A stretch of DNA of 64,000 nucleotides, taken from Hyphomicrobiales bacterium. Its GTDB lineage: Bacteria > Pseudomonadota > Alphaproteobacteria > Rhizobiales > Rhizobiaceae. Made by a program: the position numbers and the translations under genes. The notes beneath the pieces are model-generated. The model worked only from the letters and a program-made list of their open reading frames with translations. It was not told where the DNA came from and did no database searches. This document shows, piece after piece, positions 11,322 to 20,842 of the stretch; position 1 is the first letter of the stretch, and every line of letters starts with the position of its first letter. The DNA is taken from the NCBI GenBank assembly GCA_900471925.1, contig UCGV01000010.1, positions 325,257 through 389,256 of the forward strand, given 5' to 3'.

Positions 11322-11831
11322 ATGGTGACGAGGTGGAAAGGTTTGGCAGTGATCATCATCGCCGCGCTTTCTTGTGCGCCGGTATCCGCCATCGCCGCCG
11401 ACTGCAAGCAGGCCAGCGCCATCTACGGAGATCGTGACGGCGCTTATGAGCTGCGTTTCTCGCCGATTACGTCCGAGGCCATGACCTCGACCCATCAATT
11501 CAAGCTCAGCGCGCTGAAGACCTCTGTCGTGATGAACGGCTATGTCATGTCCTCCGACGATCCGGAGCGGACCATGGGCATGGTGATGTTCAACTGCCCT
11601 GATGGTGATGTCACCGGTGCCGATCTCGATGCCTGCATGGTCTGGCAGGGTTTTGTCTATCGCACGAACGAGGGCGGGCTGGACAATCTGCAGTCCGGCG
11701 ACAGCCCGGCGGCGGAAAAGATCGTCTTTCCTGGCCTCGGTCCGGCCATCCGCCAGTCTTCAGCCTGGGGTGACGGCAAGGCGAAAGTCGCGCCGTGGGA
11801 TGTCCTCGATTTCAAGGGATGCGCACAATGA
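11322..11831 (+). CDS. Secreted hypothetical protein
   Basis: This is a 169-residue protein I do not recognise. It has a clear signal peptide (MVTRWKGLAVIIIAALSCAP, cleavage near AIA-AD) and four cysteines in the mature part, which could form disulfides in the periplasm. The start at 11322 is chosen for GGAG at 11309-11312. An ATG at 11304 overlapping the previous stop codon, or a GTG at 11301, would add a few residues before the signal peptide. Its stop overlaps the next start (ATGA at 11828-11831), implying coupled translation with the SDR gene. Function unknown. Confidence 0.7.
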   Translation: MVTRWKGLAVIIIAALSCAPVSAIAADCKQASAIYGDRDGAYELRFSPITSEAMTSTHQFKLSALKTSVVMNGYVMSSDDPERTMGMVMFNCPDGDVTGADLDACMVWQGFVYRTNEGGLDNLQSGDSPAAEKIVFPGLGPAIRQSSAWGDGKAKVAPWDVLDFKGCAQ

Positions 11832-12580
11832 CTGATGGTCCCGTTCTGCTCGTAACCGGCGGTAGCCGCGGCATTGGTGCGGCGGCGTGTCTAGTCGCCG
11901 CGCGCCACGGCTGGCGTGTCGCAGTGAACTATGCCGCGAACGAGGCGGCGGCCAATGCCGTGGTTTCCGAGATCGCGAAGGCCGGCGGTGAGGCGATCGC
12001 TATCAAGGGAGATGTCGGCAATGCAGCGGACATCGGCTCGATGTTCGAGGCGGTCGACAAGCATTTCGGTCGGCTGGACGGGCTGGTGAACAATGCCGGG
12101 ATCGTCGATTACATCGCACGTGTCGATGAAATGTCGGCTGATCGTCTCGAACGCATGATGCGGATCAACGTGACGGGTTCAATTCTCTGTGCCGGTCAGG
12201 CGGTGCGTCGCATGTCTACCCGGCATGGCGGTCGCGGTGGCGCGATCGTCAACATCTCGTCCATGGCTGCAGTGATCGGCGGGCCGGCGCAATATGTCGA
12301 TTATGCCGCGTCCAAGGCCGCCATCGATACGTTCACAGTCGGGCTTTCCAAGGAAGTCGCTGACGAAGGCATCCGCGTGAATGCCATCCGGCCCGGCATT
12401 ATCGAGACAGATATTCATGCTGCCGGCGGCCAACCGGACAAGCCGAAAGAAATGGCTCCGTCGATCCCGATGAAGCGAACCGGACAGGCGGAGGAGGTGG
12501 CCGATGCGATCGTCTATCTGCTTTCGCCTTCGGCATCCTACATAACAGGCGCGATCCTCAATGTGAGCGGCGGGCGCTAA
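11828..12580 (+). CDS. Short-chain dehydrogenase/reductase
   Basis: The 250-residue SDR has the NAD(P) motif TGGSRGIG near the N-terminus, NNAG in the fourth strand, and the catalytic Tyr/Lys in YAASK after an ISSM serine. It ends in the usual ITGAILNVSGGR. It resembles FabG-type oxidoreductases such as 3-oxoacyl or sugar dehydrogenases; the substrate cannot be told from sequence. The first ATG overlaps the upstream stop. It lies 24 bases before lpdA, in the same unit. Confidence 0.85.
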   Translation: MTDGPVLLVTGGSRGIGAAACLVAARHGWRVAVNYAANEAAANAVVSEIAKAGGEAIAIKGDVGNAADIGSMFEAVDKHFGRLDGLVNNAGIVDYIARVDEMSADRLERMMRINVTGSILCAGQAVRRMSTRHGGRGGAIVNISSMAAVIGGPAQYVDYAASKAAIDTFTVGLSKEVADEGIRVNAIRPGIIETDIHAAGGQPDKPKEMAPSIPMKRTGQAEEVADAIVYLLSPSASYITGAILNVSGGR

Positions 12581-12604
12581 TCAATAACGTAAAGGGAAAA
12601 AGCA

Positions 12605-14008
12605 ATGTCCTATGATGTGATTGTTATCGGAACCGGCCCCGGCGGCTATGTCGCGGCAATCAAGGCCGCCCAGCTCGGCCTCAAGGTCGCAGTTGTCGAG
12701 AAGCGCGCCACCTATGGCGGCACCTGCCTGAATGTCGGCTGCATCCCCTCCAAGGCGCTGCTGCATGCTTCCGAAATGTTCCATGCGACGCATCATATGG
12801 AAGAACTCGGCATCGAGGTCGCGGCTCCCAAGCTCAACCTCGACAAGATGCTGGCTCACAAGGATGCGACGGTGAAGTCCAACGTCGATGGCGTTGCCTT
12901 CCTCTTCAAGAAGAACAAGATCGATACGTTCCATGGTACCGGCAAGATCGTTTCCGCCGGCAAGGTTTCCGTTACCGCCGAAGACGGTACGGTACAGCAG
13001 ATCGAAGGCAAGAATATCGTCATTGCCACGGGTTCCGATGTCGCCGGCATCCCGGGCGTCAAGGTCGACATCGATGAGAAGATCATCGTTTCCTCGACCG
13101 GTGCGATTGCTCTGGAGAAAGTGCCGGAAACGATGATCGTCGTCGGTGGCGGTGTCATCGGCCTCGAGCTTGGCTCGGTCTGGTCGCGCCTCGGCGCCAA
13201 GGTTACCGTCATCGAATTCCTCGACAAGATCCTCGGCGCGATGGATGCCGATGTCTCCAAGCAGTTCCAGCGCATGCTGGGCAAGCAGGGCATCGACATC
13301 AATCTCAGCTCGAAGGTGACCGGCGTCGAAAAGGGCGGCAAGGGTGCGAAGGTGACGTTCGAGCCGGTGGCCGGCGGTGCGGCCCAGACGCTCGAAGCCG
13401 ATGTTGTCCTCATTTCCACGGGTCGCATTCCCTACACGGCCGGCCTTGGTCTCGAAGAAGCCGGCGTCAAGCTCGACAATCGCGGCCGCGTCGAAATCGA
13501 CGGTCATTTCAAGACCAATGTCGAGGGCATCTACGCCATCGGTGACGTCGTGAAGGGCCCGATGCTGGCGCACAAGGCCGAAGACGAAGGTGTGGCGCTT
13601 GCCGAAATTCTCGCTGGCCAGCACGGCCATGTGAACTACGACGTCATTCCGAGCGTCGTCTACACGCAGCCGGAAGTCGCTTCGGTCGGCAAGACCGAGG
13701 AAGAGCTGAAGGCCGCTGGTATCGCCTACAAGGTTGGCAAATTCCCGTTCTCGGCAAACGGCCGCGCCCGCGCCATGCTGGCAACGGATGGTTTCGTGAA
13801 GATTCTGTCCGACAAGGAAACCGATCGCGTGCTCGGCGGCCATATCGTCGGCTTCGGCGCCGGCGAGATGATCCACGAGATTGCCGTTCTGATGGAATTC
13901 GGCGGCTCGGCTGAAGACCTCGGCCGTACCTGCCATGCGCATCCGACCATGTCGGAAGCCGTGAAGGAATCAGCACTCGCTGCCTTCTTCAAGCCGATCC
14001 ATATGTAA
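12605..14008 (+). CDS. lpdA: Dihydrolipoyl dehydrogenase (E3)
   Basis: The 467-residue flavoprotein reoxidises the dihydrolipoyl arm of SucB and reduces NAD. The FAD motif GTGPGGYVAAI is at the N-terminus and the redox-active disulfide is in GGTCLNVGCIPSKALL (about residues 39-54). The NAD-binding motif is VVGGGVIGLELGSVWSRLG, and the dimer-interface active-site histidine lies in CHAHPTMSEAV near the C-terminus. This appears to be the E3 dedicated to 2-oxoglutarate dehydrogenase, given its operon. A strong terminator follows, closing the TCA block. Confidence 0.96.
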   Translation: MSYDVIVIGTGPGGYVAAIKAAQLGLKVAVVEKRATYGGTCLNVGCIPSKALLHASEMFHATHHMEELGIEVAAPKLNLDKMLAHKDATVKSNVDGVAFLFKKNKIDTFHGTGKIVSAGKVSVTAEDGTVQQIEGKNIVIATGSDVAGIPGVKVDIDEKIIVSSTGAIALEKVPETMIVVGGGVIGLELGSVWSRLGAKVTVIEFLDKILGAMDADVSKQFQRMLGKQGIDINLSSKVTGVEKGGKGAKVTFEPVAGGAAQTLEADVVLISTGRIPYTAGLGLEEAGVKLDNRGRVEIDGHFKTNVEGIYAIGDVVKGPMLAHKAEDEGVALAEILAGQHGHVNYDVIPSVVYTQPEVASVGKTEEELKAAGIAYKVGKFPFSANGRARAMLATDGFVKILSDKETDRVLGGHIVGFGAGEMIHEIAVLMEFGGSAEDLGRTCHAHPTMSEAVKESALAAFFKPIHM

Positions 14009-14031
14009 GATCGACAGCCCAACGGAATATG

Positions 14032-14064
14032 AAGCCGCTTGCCCTCAGGCAGGCGGCTTTTTTT
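14032..14064 (+). terminator. Rho-independent terminator after lpdA
   Basis: AAGCCGC at 14032-14038, a CTTGCC-TCAG-GGCAGG-type inner stem, and GCGGCTT form a long GC stem followed by seven T residues. It lies 24 bases after the lpdA stop and ends the mdh-suc-lpd unit. Confidence 0.9.
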
Positions 14065-14102
14065 GTTGGCGATCTCAGTGGGAATGTATTGCCAAAGGCC
14101 GG

Positions 14103-15179
14103 TCAGTTGACCGCAGTTACCGTGAAACCCTGCTGGCGCAGCAATTCGATGACGCCATCCTTGCCCGGCAGATGCAGGGCGCCAACGGCCATGAAGACGT
14201 TGCCGTTTCCGAGAATGGGAGCGGCGCGTTCAGCCATCACCTTGTTGCGGTCGAGGATGATACGCTGCTCGAAGGCGGCGTAGTCGCTGTCCTCGTTACT
14301 GTCTTCTGGCGTGACGGTCTTCAGCATCGGCATGGTCATGCCGATATCACCGGAGAGATAGATGTCGGTCATGGTCTCGACGACATCGTTCATCTTGGCG
14401 CCGAGTTCCAGTGTCTCGATCAGCGATTTCAGGTGGAATTCGACCGGCAGTTCGGCCATGGCCTGCAGCTGCTCGGCAAGGGTTTCCAGCCCCTTGACCT
14501 GCTTGCCTTCTGCGGCTGCGTCGGCGGCGATCTTCTGGTCCAGGAACTGGACACCCTTTGCCTTGCGGGAAATTTCGCAGGCAGGCAGCGCCACGGCGCT
14601 CGAAATCATCCAGGGGCGCATGCGGGAAACGGCCGAGAGCGGAATGCCGCGCTGCTTCAGACCCGCTTCCAGGCGGCTGTAATCCTCAGGCGAAAGAAGC
14701 TTGTCGATAGTCGTTCCATCCGTGAACATCATCAGATCTGGCTTCATCAGGAGAGCGGCGGTAGCCTTCTTCTCGTCGAGGATTTCGTCAGATTCGATGA
14801 TGATCGTGTCAGCGCCATCATGGGCTTCCTGTGCACGAGGCGGCAGGTTCAGGACACGCGGATCGGTGACATGCATGGTGCCGAGCAGCCACGAGGGTTT
14901 AAGGCCTGACTTTTCGATCTTCCAGAAAATGCCTTTGCCGTTCGGCGTGGCATCGGCTTCCTTCACCGCCTCAGCGTAGCGGGCAGGGTCGTTCTGCTGC
15001 AGTTCGGTCAGCAGGTTCTTGCCGGTGCAGCTGTCTTCGGCGGCGTCGGCGGGCGTGACTGAAAAGAGGACCGCGAGCAATGCGGCGGCCAGCAGCACGT
15101 GAAAGGCGGCAATCAGCCAGAGCAGGATATTGCCCGGTTGCGCGATGTGCAAAATGCGGTGGCCGATGGAGATCGTCAT
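14103..15179 (-). CDS. TraB/GumN family protein
   Basis: The 358-residue protein has an N-terminal hydrophobic segment (about residues 15-45, LLWLIAAFHVLLAAALLAVLF) that may be a signal peptide or membrane anchor. A TraB/GumN domain follows, with FWKIEKSG, the LLGTMHV histidine motif and a C-terminal FMAVGALHLPG. TraB/GumN proteins share a metalloprotease-like (TIKI/EreA-like) fold and their roles are mostly unknown. The ATG at 15179 is preferred; the upstream in-frame TTG at 15206 lacks a ribosome binding site. It is on the opposite strand to its neighbours, convergent with lpdA. Confidence 0.8.
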   Translation of the reverse strand: MTISIGHRILHIAQPGNILLWLIAAFHVLLAAALLAVLFSVTPADAAEDSCTGKNLLTELQQNDPARYAEAVKEADATPNGKGIFWKIEKSGLKPSWLLGTMHVTDPRVLNLPPRAQEAHDGADTIIIESDEILDEKKATAALLMKPDLMMFTDGTTIDKLLSPEDYSRLEAGLKQRGIPLSAVSRMRPWMISSAVALPACEISRKAKGVQFLDQKIAADAAAEGKQVKGLETLAEQLQAMAELPVEFHLKSLIETLELGAKMNDVVETMTDIYLSGDIGMTMPMLKTVTPEDSNEDSDYAAFEQRIILDRNKVMAERAAPILGNGNVFMAVGALHLPGKDGVIELLRQQGFTVTAVN

Positions 15180-15265
15180 GATGGTAATCCGGTCACAATG
15201 CTTCAAGCTTCATGCTCTACGCCGGGCTTGCGCATATTCCTTTAAGAGACAGCGTTAACGAAGGC

Positions 15266-16201
15266 TTACGCGCGCGGATGCGCCCTATCATACACTTCCA
15301 GAAGCCTTGATGCATCGACGCCGGTATAGACCTGCGTCGTGGAAAGGCTCGCATGGCCGAGCAGTTCCTGAATGGTGCGCAGGTCGCCACCGCCAGCCAG
15401 CAGATGCGTGGCGAAGGAGTGACGCAGCGCATGAGGGGTCGCGGTCTCCGGCAGGCCGAAAGCGCTGCGCAGCTTCTGCATGGCGCGCTGGATGATGGCT
15501 GGCTGCAGCTTGCCGCCACGGGCGCCGCGAAAGAGTGGACCGTCCTCTTCCAGGTGAATGGGGCAGAGCTGCCGGTATGTCTCGATGGCTTCGAAGACGA
15601 TCGACAGCAGCGGCACGAGGCGCGTCTTGTTACCCTTACCGGTGATGCGCAGGGTGGTCGCGCCGGTCCTGAGATCGGCAGGTGTCAGATCGAGCGCTTC
15701 GGAAATGCGCAACCCGCAGCCATAAAGCAGTGTCGTGACGGCGGCATCGCGCGCGGCGATCCATGGCTCATCATGAAGCTGCGCATCGGCGCTTACAACG
15801 GTGATAGCTTGCTTGTCGGACAGTGGCTTCGGAAGCGATTTCGGCTGCTTCGGCGAGCGCACGGCGCCGGCTCCTGCAGCATTGACGAGGCCCTTCTTTT
15901 CAAGGTGGCGCAGAAACGAACGGATGCCAGCGAGATTGCGTGCGACCGAGCGTGCGCCGGAGCCCTCCTTGCGGCGCGCGGCAAGAAAGGCGCGGAAATC
16001 GGCCGGGCGCAAGGTCTCGATATCGCGCAACGTCGTCGGACCACCGAGATGGCCGGTCATGAAGGTCAGGAACTGGCGCGTATCACGCTCATAGGCATCG
16101 AGCGTATGCTCTGAAAGACGGCGTTCGCGGGCCAGATTGGCGAGCCATGCAGTGCGTTCCGTCATCAGGTGCGGGTCGGCGATGATCAGCAGTTCGTTCA
16201 C
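15266..16201 (-). CDS. xerC: Tyrosine recombinase XerC
   Basis: The 311-residue site-specific recombinase resolves chromosome dimers at dif with XerD. It has an N-terminal SAM-like core-binding domain (about 13-105). The catalytic residues are R165 (CGLRISEAL), K189, H257 and R260 (HALRHSFATHLL), H283 (LLGHASLSTT) and nucleophile Y292. The GTG at 16201 gives the usual XerC length and N-terminus MNELLIIADPHLMTERTAWL. A TTG at 16237 would add 12 residues. It reads as XerC rather than XerD, but the two are close and I cannot exclude a swap. It is divergent from the acyltransferase gene. Confidence 0.87.
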   Translation of the reverse strand: MNELLIIADPHLMTERTAWLANLARERRLSEHTLDAYERDTRQFLTFMTGHLGGPTTLRDIETLRPADFRAFLAARRKEGSGARSVARNLAGIRSFLRHLEKKGLVNAAGAGAVRSPKQPKSLPKPLSDKQAITVVSADAQLHDEPWIAARDAAVTTLLYGCGLRISEALDLTPADLRTGATTLRITGKGNKTRLVPLLSIVFEAIETYRQLCPIHLEEDGPLFRGARGGKLQPAIIQRAMQKLRSAFGLPETATPHALRHSFATHLLAGGGDLRTIQELLGHASLSTTQVYTGVDASRLLEVYDRAHPRA

Positions 16202-16344
16202 GGTACCGGCTCTTGAATTTGCTTTCGATAACGCCAATTTTGGAACAGTGACGTTATGGAATTGCTAATGCTCGCCAAGCCCTTGTCATGTATCGATCAT
16301 AATTCACTGAGATAGCTTATAGCTTCCGTAAAACAGGAATTTTC

Positions 16345-17286
16345 ATGGCACGGCGCGATTCCATGACGGCCTTTGGACAGCTCGCGGAAGCGATTGCCCT
16401 GGTTTCACACGGAAAGCCTGGCCATATCGTCGATACTCTGATTGCCGAGCGCGGACAGAAGATCGTTCGCCACCCGCTATGGCCTCTGATGCGGCCGTTT
16501 CTCTACACGCTGTTGCGCTACAACCGGGCAATCGAATTCGCCAATGACGTGGCCAACATGCCGGGCTTCCAGTCGTTCGAATACATGAGCAACCTGCTGA
16601 AGCTCGACATCAACGTCACCAATGCCGACCGCATCCCGGCATCCGGCGGCTTCATTCTCGTCAGCAACCATCCGACCGGCATTGCTGATGGCGTAGCTGT
16701 CTTCGATCTCCTGAAGACCCTGCGCCCCGATATGATGTTCTTTGCCAATCGCGATGCTGTGCGTGTCAATCCGCGCTTCTCGGAAATCATCATCCCGGTC
16801 GAGTGGCGCGAGGAATTCAAGAGCAAGCTCAAGACCCGCGAGACGCTGCAGCTGACCAACCATGCGGTGAAGGAAGGCAAGGCGACCGTGCTTTTCCCTT
16901 CCGGGCGCATTGCCTATTGGGCCAATGGCCGGCTGAACGAACGGCCTTGGAAAACCTCTGCGGTCGGCCTCGCCCGCAAATACGGCCTGCCGATCCTTCC
17001 TGTCCATATGACGGCGCGCAATTCCGGCCTGTTCTACTGGTTCGCCAAATGGTCGACGGAACTGCGCGACATGACGGTTTTTCACGAGCTCCTGAACAAG
17101 AAGGGCGACCGTTTCGATTTCGTCATCGGTAATCTCATTCCCTCTGAACAGCTGGATGGCGACCTTACGGAGGTGACGAAGGCACTCGAAAAGTTGACCG
17201 TCTACGATATGGCGGCTAATGGGGATGCGCAGTTCGTACCTGTTTCGCGCCTCTCCGCGCAACCAGCCGAACCAATGGCCGTCTGA
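16345..17286 (+). CDS. PlsC-like acyltransferase
   Basis: The 313-residue protein resembles 1-acyl-glycerol-3-phosphate acyltransferases. The block NHPTGIADG holds His109 and Asp115, and block III is FPSGRIAYW (about 184-192). His and Asp are separated by five residues instead of the classic four, so this is a divergent subfamily. Possible products are phosphatidic acid or another acylated lipid; the acyl acceptor is unknown. The central hydrophobic stretch GGFILVSNHP suggests peripheral membrane association. It is followed by priA at 48 bases, without an obvious functional link. Confidence 0.75.
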   Translation: MARRDSMTAFGQLAEAIALVSHGKPGHIVDTLIAERGQKIVRHPLWPLMRPFLYTLLRYNRAIEFANDVANMPGFQSFEYMSNLLKLDINVTNADRIPASGGFILVSNHPTGIADGVAVFDLLKTLRPDMMFFANRDAVRVNPRFSEIIIPVEWREEFKSKLKTRETLQLTNHAVKEGKATVLFPSGRIAYWANGRLNERPWKTSAVGLARKYGLPILPVHMTARNSGLFYWFAKWSTELRDMTVFHELLNKKGDRFDFVIGNLIPSEQLDGDLTEVTKALEKLTVYDMAANGDAQFVPVSRLSAQPAEPMAV

Positions 17287-17334
17287 CCTCTTTATGGTTC
17301 CAATTTTACGCCGTTGCGGGCATGGTCTGCCGCA

Positions 17335-19551
17335 ATGAGTACAGATTCGTCCGATCTTTTTGGCGCGCTTTTCAAAGCTCCGCCCGTGAACCGCACGGTT
17401 CCGGTGCTGGTGCCGATGCCGGCGCCGAAGCCCTATTCCTATTCGGTGCCTGATGGCATGGCGATCGAGCCCGGCTCGGTCGTGCAGGTGCCGCTCGGGC
17501 CGCGACAGGTGATCGGTGTCGTCTGGGATGGCGGGGAGGATGGCGTCGATCCGAAGAAGCTTCGGCCGATCAGCCATGTCTTCGATTGCCCGCCACTCAA
17601 CAAGGAGATGCGGGACTTCATCGACTGGGTGGCCGCATATACACTTTCGCCGCCGGGATTGGTGGCTCGCATGGCGCTGAGGGCACCGAATGCCTTCGAG
17701 CCGGAGCCGATGGTAGAGGGGCTGCGTTTTATCGGCGGCGAGCCGGAGCGGATGACGCCGGCGCGCGCACGCGTTCTCGATGCGGCATCGGACGGTCTTT
17801 CGTGGACGCGCACCGGCCTTGCGCATGCCGCCGGTGTTTCGACCAGCGTCGTCGATGGACTGATCGCGCAGGGCATTTTCGAGACGATTTTCCTGCCGCC
17901 GCCGCCGATCGTCGCAAAGCCGGATCCGGACTTTACCCGGTCACGTCTCGAAGGGCCGCAGAAGGAAGCGGCCGAGGACATTCTGGAGGAGGTACGCAAG
18001 GGCGAATTTGCGGTCTCGCTGATCGACGGAGTGACCGGTTCCGGCAAGACCGAAGTCTATTTCGAGGCGATCGCCGAGACACTGCGGCGGGGCAAGCAGG
18101 TGCTGATCCTGCTTCCGGAAATCGCGCTGACGGCAAGCTTCCTCGAACGCTTTCAGGACCGGTTCGGCGCGAAGCCGGCCGAATGGCATTCCGATCTCGC
18201 GCCGCGCACCCGTGAAAAAGTCTGGAGACAGGCGGTGACGGGTGAAGTGCGCGTCGTTGCCGGCGCGCGCTCGGCGCTGTTCCTGCCTTTCGAAGATCTC
18301 GGTCTCATCATCGTCGATGAAGAGCACGATCCCGCCTACAAACAGGAGGATCGCGTCTATTACAATGCGCGCGACATGGCGGTTGTTCGGGCCCGGATCG
18401 GTGATTTCCCGGTCGTGCTGGTTTCAGCGACACCTTCGGTCGAAAGCCAGGTCAACGGCCAGAGCGGCCGCTACACCACGATCCATCTGCCGACGCGTTT
18501 CGGCGATGCTGCCCTGCCTGACCTGCATCTGGTCGATCTGCGGCGTCATGCGCCGGAGCGCGGCGGTTTCCTGTCGCCGGTGCTCGTCCGGGCGATCGGC
18601 AAGACGGTAGAGAGAGGCGAGCAGGCGCTTCTCTTCCTCAATCGTCGCGGCTATGCGCCGCTGACGCTCTGCCGCGTCTGCGGCCATCGCTTCCAGTGCC
18701 CGCAATGTTCGAGCTGGCTGGTGGAACATCGCTTCCGCCGCCAGTTGCAATGCCACCAGTGCGGCCATTCCGAGCCGACGCCGGAGGCCTGCCCGGAATG
18801 TGGCACGCTCGATCATCTCGTTGCCTGCGGGCCGGGCGTGGAGCGCATCGCCGAAGAGGTGGAACGACATTTTCCTGACGCGCGCACCATCGTGCTCTCC
18901 TCTGACATCGCGGGTGGGGTGAAGCGGCTGCGACTGGAGTTGGATGCAATCGCAAAGGGCGAGGCCGATATCGTCATCGGCACCCAGCTTGTCGCCAAGG
19001 GACACAACTTTCCGCTGATGACGCTGGTCGGTATCGTCGATTCCGATCTTGGCCTTGCAAATGGCGATCCACGAGCTGCGGAGCGCACCTTTCAGCTTCT
19101 GTCGCAGGTGACAGGCCGCGCCGGGCGAACGGGTCTGAAGAGCCACGGTCTGCTGCAGACCTACCAGCCCCAGCACCCGGTGATGCAGGCGATCGTGTCA
19201 GGCGATGCGCGCGCCTTCTACGATCGCGAAATCGGCGAGCGAGAACGTGCCGCCTTGCCGCCTTTCGGCCGGCTCGCCTCCGTCATCGTGTCGGCCGATA
19301 CGCGGCAGGATGCGGAGAACCACGCGCGCGGAATGCGCAATGCGGCCCCGCAGGTCTCCGGCATTTCGGTTCTCGGACCCGCTGAGGCGCCGCTTGCGCT
19401 GGTGCGCGGCCGCCATCGTTTCCGTCTGCTGGTCCATGGGCGCCGAAATTCCGACATGCAGGCCTATCTCAGGGCCATGCTCGCGCAATCGCCCAGAGAA
19501 CGCGGTTCAGTCCAGGTGCAGCTCGATATCGATCCGCAGAGCTTCCTGTAG
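17335..19551 (+). CDS. priA: Primosomal protein N' (PriA helicase)
   Basis: The 738-residue DEAD-type DNA helicase restarts collapsed replication forks. The N-terminal 3'-OH-binding domain (about 20-110) is followed by the ATPase motif GVTGSGKTEVY (about 233-243) and the DEEHDPAYKQ box. An eight-cysteine zinc-binding insert follows (about 445-490: CRVCGH, CPQC, CHQCGH, CPECG), then the second helicase lobe with GTQLVAKGHNF and GRAGR. The ATG at 17335 is preferred over the TTG at 17314. The length is typical. Confidence 0.96.
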   Translation: MSTDSSDLFGALFKAPPVNRTVPVLVPMPAPKPYSYSVPDGMAIEPGSVVQVPLGPRQVIGVVWDGGEDGVDPKKLRPISHVFDCPPLNKEMRDFIDWVAAYTLSPPGLVARMALRAPNAFEPEPMVEGLRFIGGEPERMTPARARVLDAASDGLSWTRTGLAHAAGVSTSVVDGLIAQGIFETIFLPPPPIVAKPDPDFTRSRLEGPQKEAAEDILEEVRKGEFAVSLIDGVTGSGKTEVYFEAIAETLRRGKQVLILLPEIALTASFLERFQDRFGAKPAEWHSDLAPRTREKVWRQAVTGEVRVVAGARSALFLPFEDLGLIIVDEEHDPAYKQEDRVYYNARDMAVVRARIGDFPVVLVSATPSVESQVNGQSGRYTTIHLPTRFGDAALPDLHLVDLRRHAPERGGFLSPVLVRAIGKTVERGEQALLFLNRRGYAPLTLCRVCGHRFQCPQCSSWLVEHRFRRQLQCHQCGHSEPTPEACPECGTLDHLVACGPGVERIAEEVERHFPDARTIVLSSDIAGGVKRLRLELDAIAKGEADIVIGTQLVAKGHNFPLMTLVGIVDSDLGLANGDPRAAERTFQLLSQVTGRAGRTGLKSHGLLQTYQPQHPVMQAIVSGDARAFYDREIGERERAALPPFGRLASVIVSADTRQDAENHARGMRNAAPQVSGISVLGPAEAPLALVRGRHRFRLLVHGRRNSDMQAYLRAMLAQSPRERGSVQVQLDIDPQSFL

Positions 19552-19630
19552 ATCATTATTGACCAGGCGTTTTCGGATGTCGTCGATCGTGGCATAAACG
19601 CAGAATCAACTGGTAATCTGAGGTCGACGC

Positions 19631-20020
19631 ATGGAATTCTACTTTCCGACGGAATTTGGCGAGCAGCTTGCCTTCGGCGCTGCGGCCTTCACCGCGCTCG
19701 CCGGCTTCGTCATCATGTTTGCTCCCGGCCTTGCCATGCGAGCCTTCGGTCTGGCGCCGCGCGGCGAGCGGCGCGAAGGCTTCAGCGAGATACGGTCAAT
19801 GGGTGGCCTCTATCTCGGTCTAGGCGTCGCAGCAATCATGCTGGCGCAGGACTGGACCTATCTTGCACTCGGCGCATCCTTCGCGATGGCGGCTTTCGCA
19901 CGCATCATTTCCATCCTGTCAGATCGGGGGAGCACGCTCCTCAACTATTTACTTCTGGTTGTCCAGGCAGCCATTGCAGCGCTACCGCTGCTTCATGTAT
20001 TTGGCTTCCTGCAGAGCTGA
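19631..20020 (+). CDS. Small membrane protein, DUF4345-like
   Basis: The 129-residue protein has about four predicted transmembrane helices (roughly 14-34, 60-78, 80-95 and 103-125). The motif RSMGGLYLGLGVA and the arrangement resemble DUF4345 proteins of unknown function. A GAGGTCGACGC stretch precedes the ATG. It stands between priA and the atp operon with gaps on both sides, so it is probably its own transcription unit. Confidence 0.7.
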   Translation: MEFYFPTEFGEQLAFGAAAFTALAGFVIMFAPGLAMRAFGLAPRGERREGFSEIRSMGGLYLGLGVAAIMLAQDWTYLALGASFAMAAFARIISILSDRGSTLLNYLLLVVQAAIAALPLLHVFGFLQS

Positions 20021-20275
20021 TCCGAAGCCGCAATTAAAGCGTTTCGCAGCCCGCTTTCGCGCGTTTGGCCAATTTTGCTGATAGAAAATCATGCGAAACA
20101 CGTATTCGGGCGTTACGCGTGTTGCGAGTCCCGATATCCTATGTTAGACGGACCCCGAATTTCGGAAGAAGCAAGAGGCTTCTCTTGCGATTTCTGGGGG
20201 AAATCAAAACGAATTCAAGATCATAGACTCGGCGTCCGCCGGAAGTCGGATTTTGGATTGAAATCAGGGAAATTT

Positions 20276-20842
20276 GTGCCCGTGGCAGACACGTCCCAGC
20301 TTACTTCTGGTGTTGCAGAGCGCTATGCCTCGTCGCTTTTCGAGCTGGCGCTCGAAGAAGGCGTCGTCGATAGCGTTGCCGCCGATCTCGACCGATTCCA
20401 GGTCATGCTGGATGAAAGCGAAGACCTGAAGCGCTTCGTCATGAGCCCGGTTTTCTCCGCCGAGGATCAGCTCAAGGCGATTGCCGCTCTCAGCGAAAAG
20501 GCCGGCATCTCGGGCTTCTTCGCCAACTTCCTGAAGGTCGTGGCGCGTAACCGCCGCCTGTTTGCCTTGCCGGGCATGATCAAGGCCTTCCGGGTGATCG
20601 CTGCCAATCATCGCGGCGAAATTTCTGCCGATGTCACTTCGGCCCATGCTCTCTCGGCAGAGCAGGAAAATGAATTGAAGGCGGCGCTGAAGGGCGTCAC
20701 CGGCAAAGACGTGGCAATTGCTGTCACGGTTGATCCGTCAATTCTTGGTGGTCTGATCGTCAAGGTCGGGTCCCGTCAGATTGACACGTCTCTTCGTACC
20801 AAACTCTCTACCCTTAAGCTTGCATTGAAAGAGGTCGGCTGA
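20276..20842 (+). CDS. atpH: ATP synthase F1, delta subunit
   Basis: The 188-residue subunit connects the F1 head to the b-subunit stalk. The sequence [29 protein letters not shown] is typical of rhizobial AtpH, and the C-terminal domain has the [18 protein letters not shown] signature. I chose the GTG at 20276 because AGGGA at 20265-20269 is well placed and the length equals that of relatives. A second GTG at 20282 is possible. The upstream frame stays open but has no protein features. Its TGA overlaps the atpA ATG (20840-20842), indicating translational coupling. The atp promoter must lie within 20021-20275. Confidence 0.93.
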   Translation: MPVADTSQLTSGVAERYASSLFELALEEGVVDSVAADLDRFQVMLDESEDLKRFVMSPVFSAEDQLKAIAALSEKAGISGFFANFLKVVARNRRLFALPGMIKAFRVIAANHRGEISADVTSAHALSAEQENELKAALKGVTGKDVAIAVTVDPSILGGLIVKVGSRQIDTSLRTKLSTLKLALKEVG

